Shown here: positions 43,453 through 55,600 of the stretch, one piece after another
Position numbering within the stretch: position 1 is the stretch's first letter
How the letters are laid out: each line of letters opens with the position of its first letter
Assembly: GCA_943736015.1 (NCBI GenBank)
Contig: OX031064.1
Coordinates: forward strand, 30,937,361 to 31,001,360
From: Tridacna crocea
Taxonomy: Eukaryota > Mollusca > Bivalvia > Cardiida > Cardiidae
Reading direction: 5' to 3'
DNA length: 64,000 nt
Made by a program: the position numbers and the translations under genes
Notes under the pieces: model-generated
What the model saw: only the letters and a program-made list of their open reading frames with translations
Databases searched by the model: none
What the model was told of the DNA's origin: nothing

Positions 43453-43640
43453 GCCTTTAGCGCACCATGCCGACTTTTACAATACTTAGAAAGAAGCCTT
43501 TTGAAAAGATTGTGAGAAAAGGAGAAAATGCTAGTTTCCTAGCTTTTCCTATGATGTTTTTAACTTAATCGAAGTAAAAGAGCACCAGCTGAGGCTAACT
43601 AAAATTGTCGTCTGAAAATGCCTTCAATTTGAATTGATTT
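43453..43640 (+). mobile_element. M1 MITE, diverged
   Basis: GCACCATGCCGACTTTTAC left; a short hairpin (AAATGCTAGTTTCCTAGC); the B end is eroded. Confidence 0.6.
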
Positions 43641-43782
43641 TTTTTTCCCAACAGGATAGAAAACATTCCGTGAAAAGGCGAAAATGCTGGTAACCAGCAT
43701 TTTCTCCTTTTTTGCACTATGTTTTCAAAACGCTTCTATCTCAGGGTCGTAAAAAACCAGGGATTTCTTGGTAACGGATTAA
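43641..43782 (-). mobile_element. M1 MITE, A half
   Basis: Hairpin followed by CTTCTATCTCAGGGTCGT and TTGGTAACGGATTAA. Confidence 0.65.
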
Positions 43783-43785
43783 TTA

Positions 43786-43886
43786 GTTCCTAGAGCCGGA
43801 AGAGTTGTGTACACTAGAAGTTGCTAACTGACGGATTGGCAGACAGGCGGACAACTGGGGCCATAACACAAACCTTCAGGCGTATA
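43786..43886. mobile_element. Family A element, right-end fragment
   Basis: AGCCGGAAGAGTTGTGTACAC through CCTTCAGGCGTATAAA matches the last about 100 bp of family A. The rest is missing. Confidence 0.6.
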
Positions 43887-44259
43887 AAAAAAAGAAAAAA
43901 GGCAAAGGTTATAGATAAGATACATTCTTTAATGGTGTCCTGATGAAATGAAATATATTACAGATGTATGATGTCCTAAAATCCAAACCCTTATCTAGCA
44001 ATAGCTAGTTACTATCTCAGCTGGACAGGTTTTATACCATAACATAATAATGTGTGTCCAAGTTCCAATTTGCTTATCTTAATTAAATACATTTAAAAGA
44101 AGAATATTCAAACAACATGTACATGCATAATCATTTAAAAAAAAGTGTGGCAAATGAAGGGGTTTCATACAGAAGCATCTCTCTCTATCAAAGTTTTAAA
44201 AATCAGCCTTTATTTAGCTGAAATGAGAGAAATCTAAAATATTCTAGTTCCAACTGATT

Positions 44260-44480
44260 CAATCTGTTAAATTTTTGGTTCTAGTATACATTCCACAATA
44301 CAAAAATCCTGATCAGAAACACTGAGGGAGGAAGCTCTTTTATGTAAACATTGCACAAAAAGGAGAACAAGAATTTTCCCTCTTCAAAATGTTTCGTTCC
44401 TTTTCATGACAAACCTTAAACTTTCAGTCACATTTAGTATGTCGCCACATACCAGAATCTATAATTTGGTAAAGTAGAAA
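44260..44480 (+). mobile_element. M1 MITE, very degenerate
   Basis: Recognised from CAAAAATCCTGATCAGAAAC, AAAAAGGAGAAC and TTTGGTAAAG. Confidence 0.4.
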
Positions 44481-44540
44481 AACTTTCAAAAGGAAAGGCT
44501 GTATTTTTTATTCTCCCCCCCCAAAAAAAACACAGGACTC

Positions 44541-44713
44541 TTCACCCTTTACCACACAATGCCAACATTTGACACTCCTGGAAAAGAAGCCTTTTGAAAA
44601 CCTTGTGGAAAAAGGAGAAAATGCTGGTAACCAGCATTTTCTCCTTTTTTCCCACAAGGTTTTTTACCCTTCTTTGGACCAGTCTATAATTTTGTCGAGT
44701 GGTAAAGAGTTAA
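44541..44713 (+). mobile_element. M1 MITE, B arm deleted
   Basis: A end and hairpin are complete; the B arm is cut to CTTTGGACCAGTCTATAATT. Confidence 0.75.
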
Positions 44714-45037
44714 ATAAAATAAAATTCAAGTTTTTTTGGTAACATTTTATGATCCATTTAGACGAGTATATCTTGCAAAGAGTTAAAAGTCCACACTGTG
44801 AGATTTGTCTTTGAAGGAGTGGATTACATTGAGGGTAAAATAAAATATGTTGTTTATCAGCAATCTCTCTTTTTCCCACTATGTTTTATAAAGCCCTTTT
44901 CCTGGTGTACACAGCACTGAATTGGAAAGGGTGAAGAAACATCTAGTTTGTCCTGTCCAAATCTTTTGATTAGAACAATATTAGATTTTTATGTCCTGTA
45001 AACAATTAAACAAACACCATATAAACATAATGCCTTC

Positions 45038-45265
45038 TTAACCCATTACCACACAATCCCTACTTTTGACGCCCCAGAGAAAGATGCCTTTAGAAAACAT
45101 TGTGGAAAAAGGAGAAAATGCTGGTAACCAGAATTTTCTCCTTTTCCCACAATGTTTTCTAACCTTCACAAAACTAAATTCAAATTTTCAGTCGCTTTTA
45201 TTTTGTCACCTGCAAATACTTTCAATACTTTCAGTCTAAAATATTGTTGTTTGGTAATGGGTTAA
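45038..45265 (+). mobile_element. M1 MITE, full
   Basis: TTAACCCATTACCACACAAT and GTTTGGTAATGGGTTAA ends, with a good hairpin. Confidence 0.84.
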
Positions 45266-45348
45266 AATTGTGTAATTGACAGCTCATGAAAACATTAGAG
45301 TAATTAGCACAATTGATTGCTGAAAGCAAGAACCTCTTCCCATGATGC

Positions 45349-45555
45349 TTAACCCATTACCACACAATTCCTACTTTTGCCGCCCCTGAGAAAGAAGCCT
45401 TTTGAAAACACTGTGGGAAAAGGAGAAAATGCTGGTAACCAGCATTTTCTCCTTTTCCCAGAACACATTTCAATTTTTCAGTCATCTTTATTTTGTCGTC
45501 TGCAAATACTTTCAATTTGGACCAGTCTAAAATTTTCTCACGGGGTAAAGAGTTA
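45349..45555 (+). mobile_element. M1 MITE, small internal deletion
   Basis: Both ends are intact; the sequence after the hairpin (ACAATGTTTTCTACC) is missing. Confidence 0.82.
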
Positions 45556-45599
45556 ACCAAAATTTCAAAATAAATTTCATAAAACATACATTTCATTAG

Positions 45600-46360
45600 A
45601 ATCTTTCCCTGAATTTTTTATTGGTTCAGTAAAAGAGTAACCTTTAGTATGCCAATTTAACAAAATAGACATTCTCAGCCATTACACAAATATGTCCGTA
45701 CCACAGTTCTTTGATATTTTGTACCTCTCAAAATATATCATTAGATCCTTTGTCAGACAGTTTTCTTTGTCCTGTCTGATCTTGATCGACATTCTCTGAA
45801 AAAGCAAGCTATTTTGATCAAATCTGAGGTCATGAAATATATGAAAGGCCACAAAACAATGCAGGTGTCAAAATACATTTGAATTCGAATTACACCACTA
45901 AAAAGTATGACAGCTAACAATTTAACTGTGTGTTGGGTCCCAAGTGTAAGTCGCTGGCAGAAAAATCAAATTTCAAAAACAGACAGAATGTAAACAACAA
46001 GATAGAGTGAGCTGGCAACATTAAAACCCAGTTTTGAAATTAATTTTTCTGTTTACAACCCACACTTGGACCAACTGTAGTCACAAATTATCATCCTTAC
46101 AATAATTTCCATACTTAAAAAAGGTATTATTTAAATCTACAAGCATCCACATCATTTACTTTTGGCATTTATTGTTACTTTAAAGTAAGACTGAAATAAT
46201 AAATTCTACAATAAATTGTTAATGTACCCAAAAACTAAAGATATATTTATATCAACTACTACAATGAGACAGAAATCAACCACAACAAACAGACAATAAC
46301 ATGGACAAGAAAATACTTCCCCAAAAAGTTATGAGGGAAGTTCAAATATCAGACTGGTAC
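45600..46360. other. Intergenic DNA without recognised features
   Basis: AT-rich sequence between M1 copies, downstream of the Ki-67-like gene; nothing recognised on either strand. Confidence 0.4.
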
Positions 46361-46361
46361 C

Positions 46362-46590
46362 TTAACTCTTTACTACACAATCCAGACTTTTAAGAACCCT
46401 GAGAAAGAAGCATTTTGAAAACATTGTAGGAAAAGGAGAAAATGCTGGTAACCAGCATTTTCTCCTTTTCCCACAATGTTTTCTACACTTCCCAAGGCAT
46501 ATTTCAATTTTTGAGCCATACTTAAGTTGTCATCTACAATTACTTTCAATTCGGACTGGTCTAAAAGTTTGTCGTTTGATAAAGAGTTAA
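46362..46590 (+). mobile_element. M1 MITE, full
   Basis: Complete copy, directly followed by an inverted neighbour starting 4 bp later. Confidence 0.83.
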
Positions 46591-46593
46591 TAG

Positions 46594-46827
46594 TTAACTC
46601 TTCACTGCATGACCAAAATTTTAGATTTACCTTGATTGAAAACATTGGCAAATGACAAGTTGAACTGTGCTCAAATGATTGTATTTTCTTTGAAAAGCTA
46701 AAAAAACATTGTAGGAAAAGAAGAAAATGCTGGTTACCAGCATTTTCTTCTTTTTTCCCCCACAATGTTTTCAGTAGCTTTCTTCTTCAGAATTGTTTAA
46801 ACACGTCATCATGCAGTATAAGGTTAA
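46594..46827 (-). mobile_element. M1 MITE, full, inverted neighbour
   Basis: B end at left (TTAACTCTTCACTGCATGAC), A end at right; the hairpin uses GAAGAAAATGC arms. Confidence 0.75.
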
Positions 46828-47094
46828 CCCTTTCCAACATCACAACATTTAGACTATTATGAAATTCTACACATCTGCATCTTCTTTCTTGTCTGAGGCA
46901 CTTATCTAAATTTTAGAGGTTCTTCCACAGAACCAAAAAACTACTTGTTTTTCTACAAAAAAAAAAAAAAAAAACCAGATGTCTCTCCTCTTTTTGATGT
47001 CAGAAAGATTTGTAATACATGATAAAGTTAACATTTTATCCAAAATTTCTATTGCAGACTGGAAATTTTATGTAAAGTGAGTAAGGAAAATACA

Positions 47095-47285
47095 TGTAAT
47101 CAAATTGAAATAACTCAAAAAAATATACAAGCCTGAGTAATGGTTCTTGTGCATGACACTTTGTGTCATGGTGCTTTAAAAAATGTTAAGTTTTATCAAA
47201 ATATCTTTAAAGGTTTTCGAGTTATAGAGCGGAAGCATGGGGAAAAACGACGTCTCCCGACTCTGACGGGGGTACATAATCATAA
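47095..47285. mobile_element. Fragment of a tandem-core element
   Basis: It carries AAATAACTCAAAAAAATAT, GTAATGGTTCTTGTGCA and a GC-rich end hairpin (CCCGACTCTGACGGG). It resembles the right end of 17426-19575 with one unit left. Confidence 0.5.
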
Positions 47286-47541
47286 AATATAATCAGATGA
47301 AAGTTTATATTTGCACTATGTATCTACAGATGAAACTAGAAATGTGTGTATGGTTTTCAACCTTACGAATAAATCTAAAATCTTGAGATAAAAAATATCG
47401 GTATCCCTACTCTAAAATCATTTCTCCTGATCACATGGATGTATGAAATACACCGCAGAGACTGTATTCATATATCAAGCTAGATAGATAGATTAGCACT
47501 GAGTTTGAAACCTATGCCGATTTCAAACCTTGTCTATACCA

Positions 47542-47770
47542 TTAACTCTTTACCAAATGACAAAATTTTAGACTAGTCTAAATTGAAAGCATTTGCAGAC
47601 GACAACATAAAAGTGACTCAAAAATTGAAATTTGATTTGAGAAGGGATGAAAACATTGTGGGAAAAGGAGAAAATGCTGGTCACCAGCATTTTCTCCTTT
47701 TCCCACAATGCTTTCAAAAGGCTTTTTTCTCAGGGTCATTAAAAGTAGGGATTGTGTGATAAAGAGTTAA
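47542..47770 (-). mobile_element. M1 MITE, full
   Basis: Clean copy: B end left, A end right, almost perfect hairpin, TTAA both sides. Confidence 0.85.
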
Positions 47771-48564
47771 ATCAGTTGAGTCAATCTATCTAATTCAGCA
47801 TATGAGACTTAATGCATTGTCTCCTTTTCCCATAAGGTCATCTTTTCACTTAAATCTCCTCAGTTGTGCCAAATTGAATTTGTTGTCGGCAAATGCTTTC
47901 AGTTTGGGCCAGTCAGAAAGTTTTGTTTGGGGAGGAGGTAACGGGTAATACAACTTGCAAAACATCATACATATATCAACACAGTACAATAGAAAACTGT
48001 CCAACTAACAGAATTAAACACATAAAAATGAAAAGAAGGGATAAAGATAGATATAGGACAGAATAAATGAAACTAAAAAGAGAAAAATAAAAAATGTATG
48101 AAATGATTTAAAAAAAAACAAAAAAAAAAAAACCAGTTACTTCTAGTTAGAGATTTAAAGGACTGAAACATAAATATAGGGTGTGTCTGATTGCCCCACC
48201 TAGTGATTGGCTCCTGAAACCTATCTAAAAGATTCGATTAACTTTTACATCAATTGATGTGAATAAAAATGGAATATGGGTTGTTATTCTTATTATTTCC
48301 TTTTGCATCAAAAAGATAATTCACTTAAAAGTCGATCTATAAATTCCAACACATCGAAATATGCTGCAGTTAGAATGTCAATCTTTACATAGATAAATGA
48401 TAAATTATCATTTTATGATAGATTTAGTTTGATTTAAATACTTAAAATTAATATGCGAGTGTTCTTCATAAGATTAAAGAATAAAAAGAGATGATAAATT
48501 AAGATATATACAATGCTTATGACACTGAAAAAAGTGAACACATGTAGGTCTGAGTTTTTCTCAA
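47771..48564. other. 3' flank / UTR of Ki-67-like gene
   Basis: It follows the stop codon on the minus strand and probably holds the 3' UTR. I did not find a convincing AATAAA signal on the minus strand close to the stop. A partial M1 remnant lies at about 47815-47945. Confidence 0.4.
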
Positions 48565-49646
48565 CTAACGACGCGATCTAGTCACTCTCTTCACAGGAGT
48601 AACAGTTTTGGACTGCACTGCAGTTTTTGCTTGCCCTGCATTCTTTTTAGGAGTGGTTTTCTTCGACGCTTTAACTTTGACCTGCCGAGTAACCTTCTTA
48701 GCTGGAGTTGGAGCTTTTTCCTCTTTTGTGGCTGCATTTTGGAGCTTTATAACAGGTTCTTCAGTTTTCTTATTTCCAGCTTTCTGTTTACTAGCTTTTG
48801 ATTTAGGTGTAGCAACTTTTTTATCAGCCTTAGAGCGAGTTGTCCTTTTAACTGGTGACCCTGGTTGAAGCGGTGTAACTACAACTTTAACCTGCTGACT
48901 GACTCGCTTAGCTGGAGTTGAGCCTTTTTTCTTGGAAGCAACTGTGGCTCTCTTCTGGATCTTTGTAACAGGTTCTTCTGGTTTCTGATCTTGAGCTTTC
49001 CGTTTAGTAGCTACTTTAGGTGTGGCAACTTTTTTCACAGCCTTGGTGCGTATGGACCTTATGACAGGGGATCCTGGTTGAACTGGGGACTGACTTGTTG
49101 CAGCTGCAGTTTTTGATGCTGTAACTTTCCTGCTAGCTGGCTTAGCTGGTGTTGAAACTTTCTTCTCTGAAGCTTTTGTTGCTTTCTTCTGGACTTTCGG
49201 TACTGGTTCTTCTGGTTCCTGAATTTCAGCTTTCTGTTTGGTTGCCTGTAATTTGGGTGTAGCAACTTTTTTGACAGCCTTAGCGCGAGTAGACCTTTTG
49301 ACAGGGGATCTTGCTTGAACTGGGGACTGACTAACTGCTACTGCTGTTTTGGATGCCATATCCTTGCCCTTTTGAGTGACTCTTTTTGCTGGAGTAGCTT
49401 GTTTTTTCTCTGGAGCTATGGTAGCTGTATTCTGAATTTCTGTAACAGGTTCTTCTGTCTTCTGGTTTCTGGCTTTACGTTTAGCTGCCTGTACTTTGGG
49501 TGTGGCAACTTTTTTGACGGGCTTAGTCCGAGTTGATCTTTTGGCTGGTGACCCTGACTGAACGGCGGATTTACTCACTGCCATTGAGGCTTCAGGTGCT
49601 TCTTCAACTGGCTCTTTGATACTTGTCAAACTTTTTTTCTGTTGAC
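48565..49646 (-). CDS. Ki-67-like last exon, four ~85-residue basic repeats
   Basis: This exon has 360 codons including the TAG stop at 48565-48567. Four repeats of roughly 70-90 residues each follow the plan GSPxKRSTRxKxVKKVATPK, an Ala/Lys/Gln segment, an acidic EEPVxKxQ segment and STPAKRVxxxV. The protein ends SKTVTPVKRVTRSRR. Vertebrate Ki-67 ends in a leucine/arginine-rich chromatin-binding region; here the end is lysine/arginine-rich but not leucine-rich. The acceptor is TTTTCCTAG. Confidence 0.85.
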
Positions 49647-52600
49647 CTAGGAAAACAAGTTTTGATAATGATAAAATGTTCACCTAGTTTCATAAGAATT
49701 TCATTTCTAACCCTTTACTATTCAAACATTTTTTCATGTTCCTACAACAGACGTCCTTTTGAAAAATGTGTTAACCCTTTCCAAAACAATCCCTGGTTGT
49801 CACGGGTCAGGAATAGAAGCCTTTTGAAAACATTGTGGGAAAAGGAGAAAATGCTTGGTAAACAGCATTTTCTCCTTTTCCCACAATGTATTCTACCCTA
49901 TCATATAGAAAAATCATCTTTTTAGCAACTGTTAGGTTGTCATCTGCAGAATGTTTTCAGTTTGGTGTGGTCCCAAATTTGCCATTTGGGAAAGGGTTAA
50001 AAGAGGCAGTTGATATCCACATTTCTCTAAATAAAAGCTCTCTGGAGCTATGCAAAACACAGATAGGGAGCCTTTATTTTCTATTCACTTTGCACAGCAA
50101 AAAGTCTGTCCAATTTTGTATTTCTTTGTGTTTTAGTGATTGTTAAGAGGAAATATTGATCAAAGCAAAAATTAATCATATTTTTCAAATAGTGTCATTT
50201 TAAGCAACAAATGTGCATCAGCTTTCATGATTCAAGGGTTTTTCAGGAGGGGGCCATAGGCAACTATAGGGAGGGCATATTTACATGTAATACCGTATTA
50301 GAGATAATTCTTCATGGCTTTAACTCTTTCCACAAAAAAAAAAAATTCACACATTGAATGCATTTGTAACCAACAAAATCAGTGGGATTCAAACATTGAA
50401 ATAACTTTGTAGAAATGTAGAAAACATTGGGTACAACTCAGAAAACAACTGCTACCAGCAATTTTTCTTCCTTCCACCCATAATGGTTTTTTTTTTTTAA
50501 GTTTTCAGGACTGTTCGGACGTAGGAATGTGGTATGGGGTTAAATCAAACATTCTAATATCGCAATTTCTAAAGTTCTACAGTTTCAGAAAAACCGAGGG
50601 AGCCACTTTGGTAGATTTTTTTATTATTAATTTCATATACAAAGAGGGATAGCCTTATTCAGGAGTAGCCAAAAACTAGTTTCTCGTGGGTTAACAACAG
50701 AACAGGGTTTTTCCTTGACCCTTGTTTCTTTGAATTCACACCAAGAATGACACCCACATGAGAAAGTTCAGGGATTCAAGTCTGTATCATAGTCAAAAAT
50801 AAAGATTACAACATTCTAAACTGTTGTGTTTAATCAGGTAAAAAAGAGTCTGAAACTCTTTCAAAAAATGACGAAGTTCTAGACTCTTCCATGCTGAAAG
50901 CTTTTGCGCATAGCAAATCTATCCTGCAAAGTAAGTTAGATAGAATTTCTAAGATGATAGTAAAAACCTGAATACTGTTATTTCCAGCTAACATAAGAGT
51001 AATATTTCCTCATCAAACATTGTAGATTCAAGATCAGACTGCACATTCTGATCTTGATCTATACTGTCTGCAAAAGGTCAGTGAGCTGTGCTTAGCGACA
51101 GTTTGAAGTTTTATATATGCTGATGGTTTAACTGCCATACCTTTCTTCACTGGTGAAGCCTTCTTTACTTGACTCCTATTTGCTCTTGTAGACCTGAAAT
51201 ATGGAAAAGGAAAAAAAAAAAAGAAACATTAAATAGGATAATTTCATTAACATGGACCACATACCTTTGCACTCTCTACACATCCACTATGCAAGTCCAA
51301 GTGCTTTAGTTTACTTTGGTAATTTCTCTTTGTTCTTAAATAAAACTGACTTTTCATTTTGGTAACTTTGTACCCTTCCCAGTCATTTCTCACCTAGTCT
51401 AAATTTTCATTTCATTCAATTTGTATCAACAACTGTATTTTGTACACAGTAATGATTTCCATATTGGTAACTTTTAAAACTACTTCTGTCATTTCAGAAA
51501 GAAGTTTATTTCTATCATTGGCAATTTGAGCAAAAGACAAATGATCAGTGGCACATGCAAGTACAACTCTTCAGGCATATGATTTTAACCCTTTACCACA
51601 CAATCCAGACTTTTAACTACCCTATGCAAGAAGCCTTTAGAAAGCACTGATAACCAGCATTTTCTCCTTTTCCCACAATGTTTTCTACCCTTCCAAACAA
51701 ATTTCAGTTTTTCAACAGCATTTATTTTGTCTTTCGCAAATGATTTGAATTTGGACCAGTCCAAAATTTTGAGGTTTGGTAAAGAGTTAAACACTAATCT
51801 AGTCTTACCTTATTTTCTGTGGGCTTATTGATTCTTCTTTACTTTCAACTTTCCCTTTTTTCATGGGAGGCTCTGCAATTGGGGAAGGTGGTCGTTTTCT
51901 TCCTCTCCTGTAACAGAATTTCAGTTTTATATAGCAGATTAAAGGTATGAACATTTAGAAACGTGTCTTTCATTAGTTTCAATCAAAATTCACCTAAAAT
52001 TCTTTTGTAAGGTTCTCACTATTGAACTCTTTACCAAACAACAAAATTTTGGACTGGTCCAAATTGAAAGCATTTGCAGACAACAAAATAAATGTGACTC
52101 AAAAATTCAAATTGGACATTAGAACATGGTGGGGGGAAAAAAATGATGGTTAAAAGCATTTTCTCCTTTTCCCATCATGTTTTCAGAAGGTTTCTTCCTA
52201 TTCTGTGTCCTAAAAACCAGGGATTGTTTGTAAAGGGTTAACTTTAATATCACACAACAAAGCATTAAAATTTGTTGATATAGAAAGCACTTAGTTACAG
52301 ACTTCTACAATGTGGCTCAATTGTGGTTTGCTTTTGATAGAGTTGATGACATTGTGGGAAATTGAGAATCTATCAATCTTGTGAACCCTATGAAAGAAGT
52401 CTTTCGAAATTATTTACAAGGTAAAAAAAAAAAATCACAAATGAATAAACTTCAGCTGTCACTGAATGTGAATTAATACCCCCCCCCAATAGTGCATTAA
52501 CAGAAACAGGCGATAACTAGTATTTTGTACACAGAGGGACAGACACATGGACGGACACAGGCTGATTCCAGTATACCCCTGATAACACTCAATTTGCTGG

Positions 52601-55600
52601 GGAGCAAAGATAAAGAAATTGCTGGTATCCAGTATATTCCTTGTTTTATGCAATGTTTTCATCCCAATAAAAAGACAAATCAATTTGAAGCAATATTCTT
52701 TTGGTCACTGAAAAATGCTTTCCATTTCTGAAATTCTAAAAACAGGCTGACAAATAGAGACTTGTGGTTAAAAGCTTATCTTTGAAATTATTATTATGGC
52801 AATATAGAAGCCAGAAATTTTAAAAAAATGAGCTACAATAAAACTTTTTGCCCAGCTTTAGTTAGTGACAGTGCAGAAGTCATTGTGGGAAAAGGAGCTA
52901 TTGCATGTAACAACTGGTTTATTTCCAGTCAAGCTGTCTCTCTCTGTTGCCACTTGTATCGTGAAACAGCAGCCAGTTTCTTTTACTGATACTTTGCGTA
53001 GCATTCTTTTGGTCATGCTGCAGTTTGACTTGCCCTGCATGTTACTGATCTAGCTGTAAAACATTACAAGTACATAAAACTTACCTGGCAGGTAAAGCTT
53101 CCTTAGCTGGGGAGACGGGCTTTTGGCGAGTTCTTCGTTTAACAGGTGTTTCTACCTTCTTTACTGGTGTTTCCACTTGCTTAACTGCTGTTTCTGCCTT
53201 TTCTACTGCTGTTTGTAGCTTCTTAACTGGTGTTTTGACCTTCTTCACTGCTGTCTTGGCTTTCTTTTCTGGTGATTTGGCCTTCTTTTCTGGTGCCTGG
53301 GCCTTCTTTCCTGGCACTTTGACCTTCTTTACTGCTGTTTGTTCCTCCTCTATAATTATTTCTACCTCCTTTTCTGGTGTCTTTGCCTTCTTTTCTGGGG
53401 TCTTGGCCTTCTTTACTGGTGTCTTTGCCTTCTTCCTTGGCACATTGACCTTCTTAACTGCTGTTTCTTCCTCCTCTATGATTACTTCTACCTCTTTTTC
53501 TGGTGTCTTGGCTTTCTTTTCTGGTGTCTTGGCCTTCTTTACTGGTGTTTTAGCCTTCTTAATTGGTTTTCTAGCCTTCTTTACTGGAGTCTTCACCTTT
53601 TCCACAGCTGTTTTAACATTTCTCCTGGTTGTCCTGGCCTTAGAGGCTTGTGGCTGTTCCACTGTAAGTGGAGTTTCTTCCTTTTTCTCATGAGTTTTGA
53701 CTTTCTTTTTATCTGACTTTGGAGTCTAAAAACAAAATGGGAAGAAAACCATCAAACCTATTTTTCTTATCCATTTGAAAAGGTCACAAATTCTCTCACT
53801 ACATACAAAAGGAATATTTCTGTAGCTCTGTAACTCATTACAAAATAGTAATGTGTCCAAGACTAGTTCAAATTAACCTTTTACCACACAGTCCCCAATT
53901 TTAACGACTCTGAGAAAGAGAGCTTTTGAAAACATTGTATGAAAAGGAGAAAACGCTGGTAACCAGTATTATCTCCTTTTCCCACAATGTTTTCTACCCT
54001 TCTCATAACAACTTTATATATTTTTGAGTCACATTTATTTTGTCTTCTGCAAATGCTTTCAATTTTGGCCAGTCTGAAATTTTGTTGTTTGATGCAGAGT
54101 TAAAAGCATTTGCAGACGACATTTCAAACTGTTCAAAAGATGGGGTTTGTTTTTAAAATGGTGGAAAACATTGTGGGAAAAGAAAAAAATACTGGTAACC
54201 AGCATTTCCTCCTTTTTCTACAATGTTTTCTACCCTTTTAAGGATACAAACAATCTTTTGAGGAGTACTGAATGTCATCAGCTGATGCTTTTGATTTGGT
54301 CAAGTGTAAAATTTTGTCAATTAGTAGAAGATTAACACATACTGTGGCTATGTTTCTCCTGAGAACATTTAAAAATGTTATATATGAGCCTTGTTCTGTG
54401 AAGGGGAAGGGGGGGGGGGGCGCTAATGCAGCTGGGAAAATATAAATTCAGGTCAGCCTGCACAGGCTGAAGGCTGACCCGAGGTGAAACTTTTTGCAAT
54501 TGGTCAATTTTCTGTATATCCGAGGACGATTCAATCTTATTGTTAATTTGGATTGATCCATAATTATGTAATGGCTTGCTTGTATTCCACTGAGCTAGGC
54601 TCATATGCAAGTTTTTTTTTTTATATTTATCAAAAGAGTCCTAACTCAAAGAAAGAACACTTTTGAAAGCAATGTAGAAAAGGATGGCAACCCTTCCTTT
54701 CTGCTTTTCAAATAATAATAATAATGATAATAAAAAAAAAATCTACTTTTTTTTAAAATATCAGATACTGTATTAAATTCTATGAGACAGTTTAGCCTGC
54801 AAATTCCTTCAACAAGAGGGCCAAGATGGCCCTGGATCGCTCACCTGAATTTTTGAGATGACCATAGTCTATTTTTTTTTTTTCTTTTTTCGCGTTGAAA
54901 CATTGGAACCAAATTTATAATTTTGCCAAGCAATTTTCAAAAGGTCACCTGTAAAAGTCATTTCGAAATCTGACCATCAGTTTCAAAAAGAAGAATTTTT
55001 AAGAATTCTTCATTTCTGTATAAGAGCAAGTAACCCCCATCCACGAGAGCCATGTTTCTTGATTGATCAAAATTTACGAACAAGTTTTGAAAAGGGTCAC
55101 CCAAGGAACATCTCTCTGAAATTATTTCAAAATCTGACCAGGGGTTTCAGAGAAAGAAAATTTTAAAGAATTTCATCATGTCCGTATAGTGCAAGTAGCC
55201 CCCATTCACAAGAGCCATGTTTCTTGACGGATCAAAATTATATGTACAGCTTTTGGAAAGGGTCACCAAAGGAACATCTCTGTCAGATTATTTTAAAATC
55301 TGACCACGGGTTTCAGAGAAGAAGAATTTTCAAGAATTTCTTCATTTCCATCTAGTGCAAGTAGCCCCCATTCACTAGAGCCATGTTTCTTGGCCAATCA
55401 AAATTTCGCGAACAGTTTTAGAAAAGGGTCACCCAAGGAATATCTCTGTGATATTATTTCAAAATCTGGCCAGCGGTTTCAGAGAAGAAGAATTTTTAAG
55501 AATTTCTTCATTTCTGTATAGTGCAAGAAGCCCCCATTCACCAGAGCCATGTTTCTTGACGGATCAAAATTTCGCGAACAATTTTTGAAAAGGGTCACCC

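Noticed and set aside
48608..48868. Plus-strand open frame rich in Phe/Leu, looking membrane-like.
   Set aside because: It is the antisense shadow of the lysine-rich Ki-67-like last exon.
53235..53716. Plus-strand hydrophobic open frames resembling a multi-pass membrane protein.
   Set aside because: Antisense of the KKAKTP repeats; composition is forced by the other strand.
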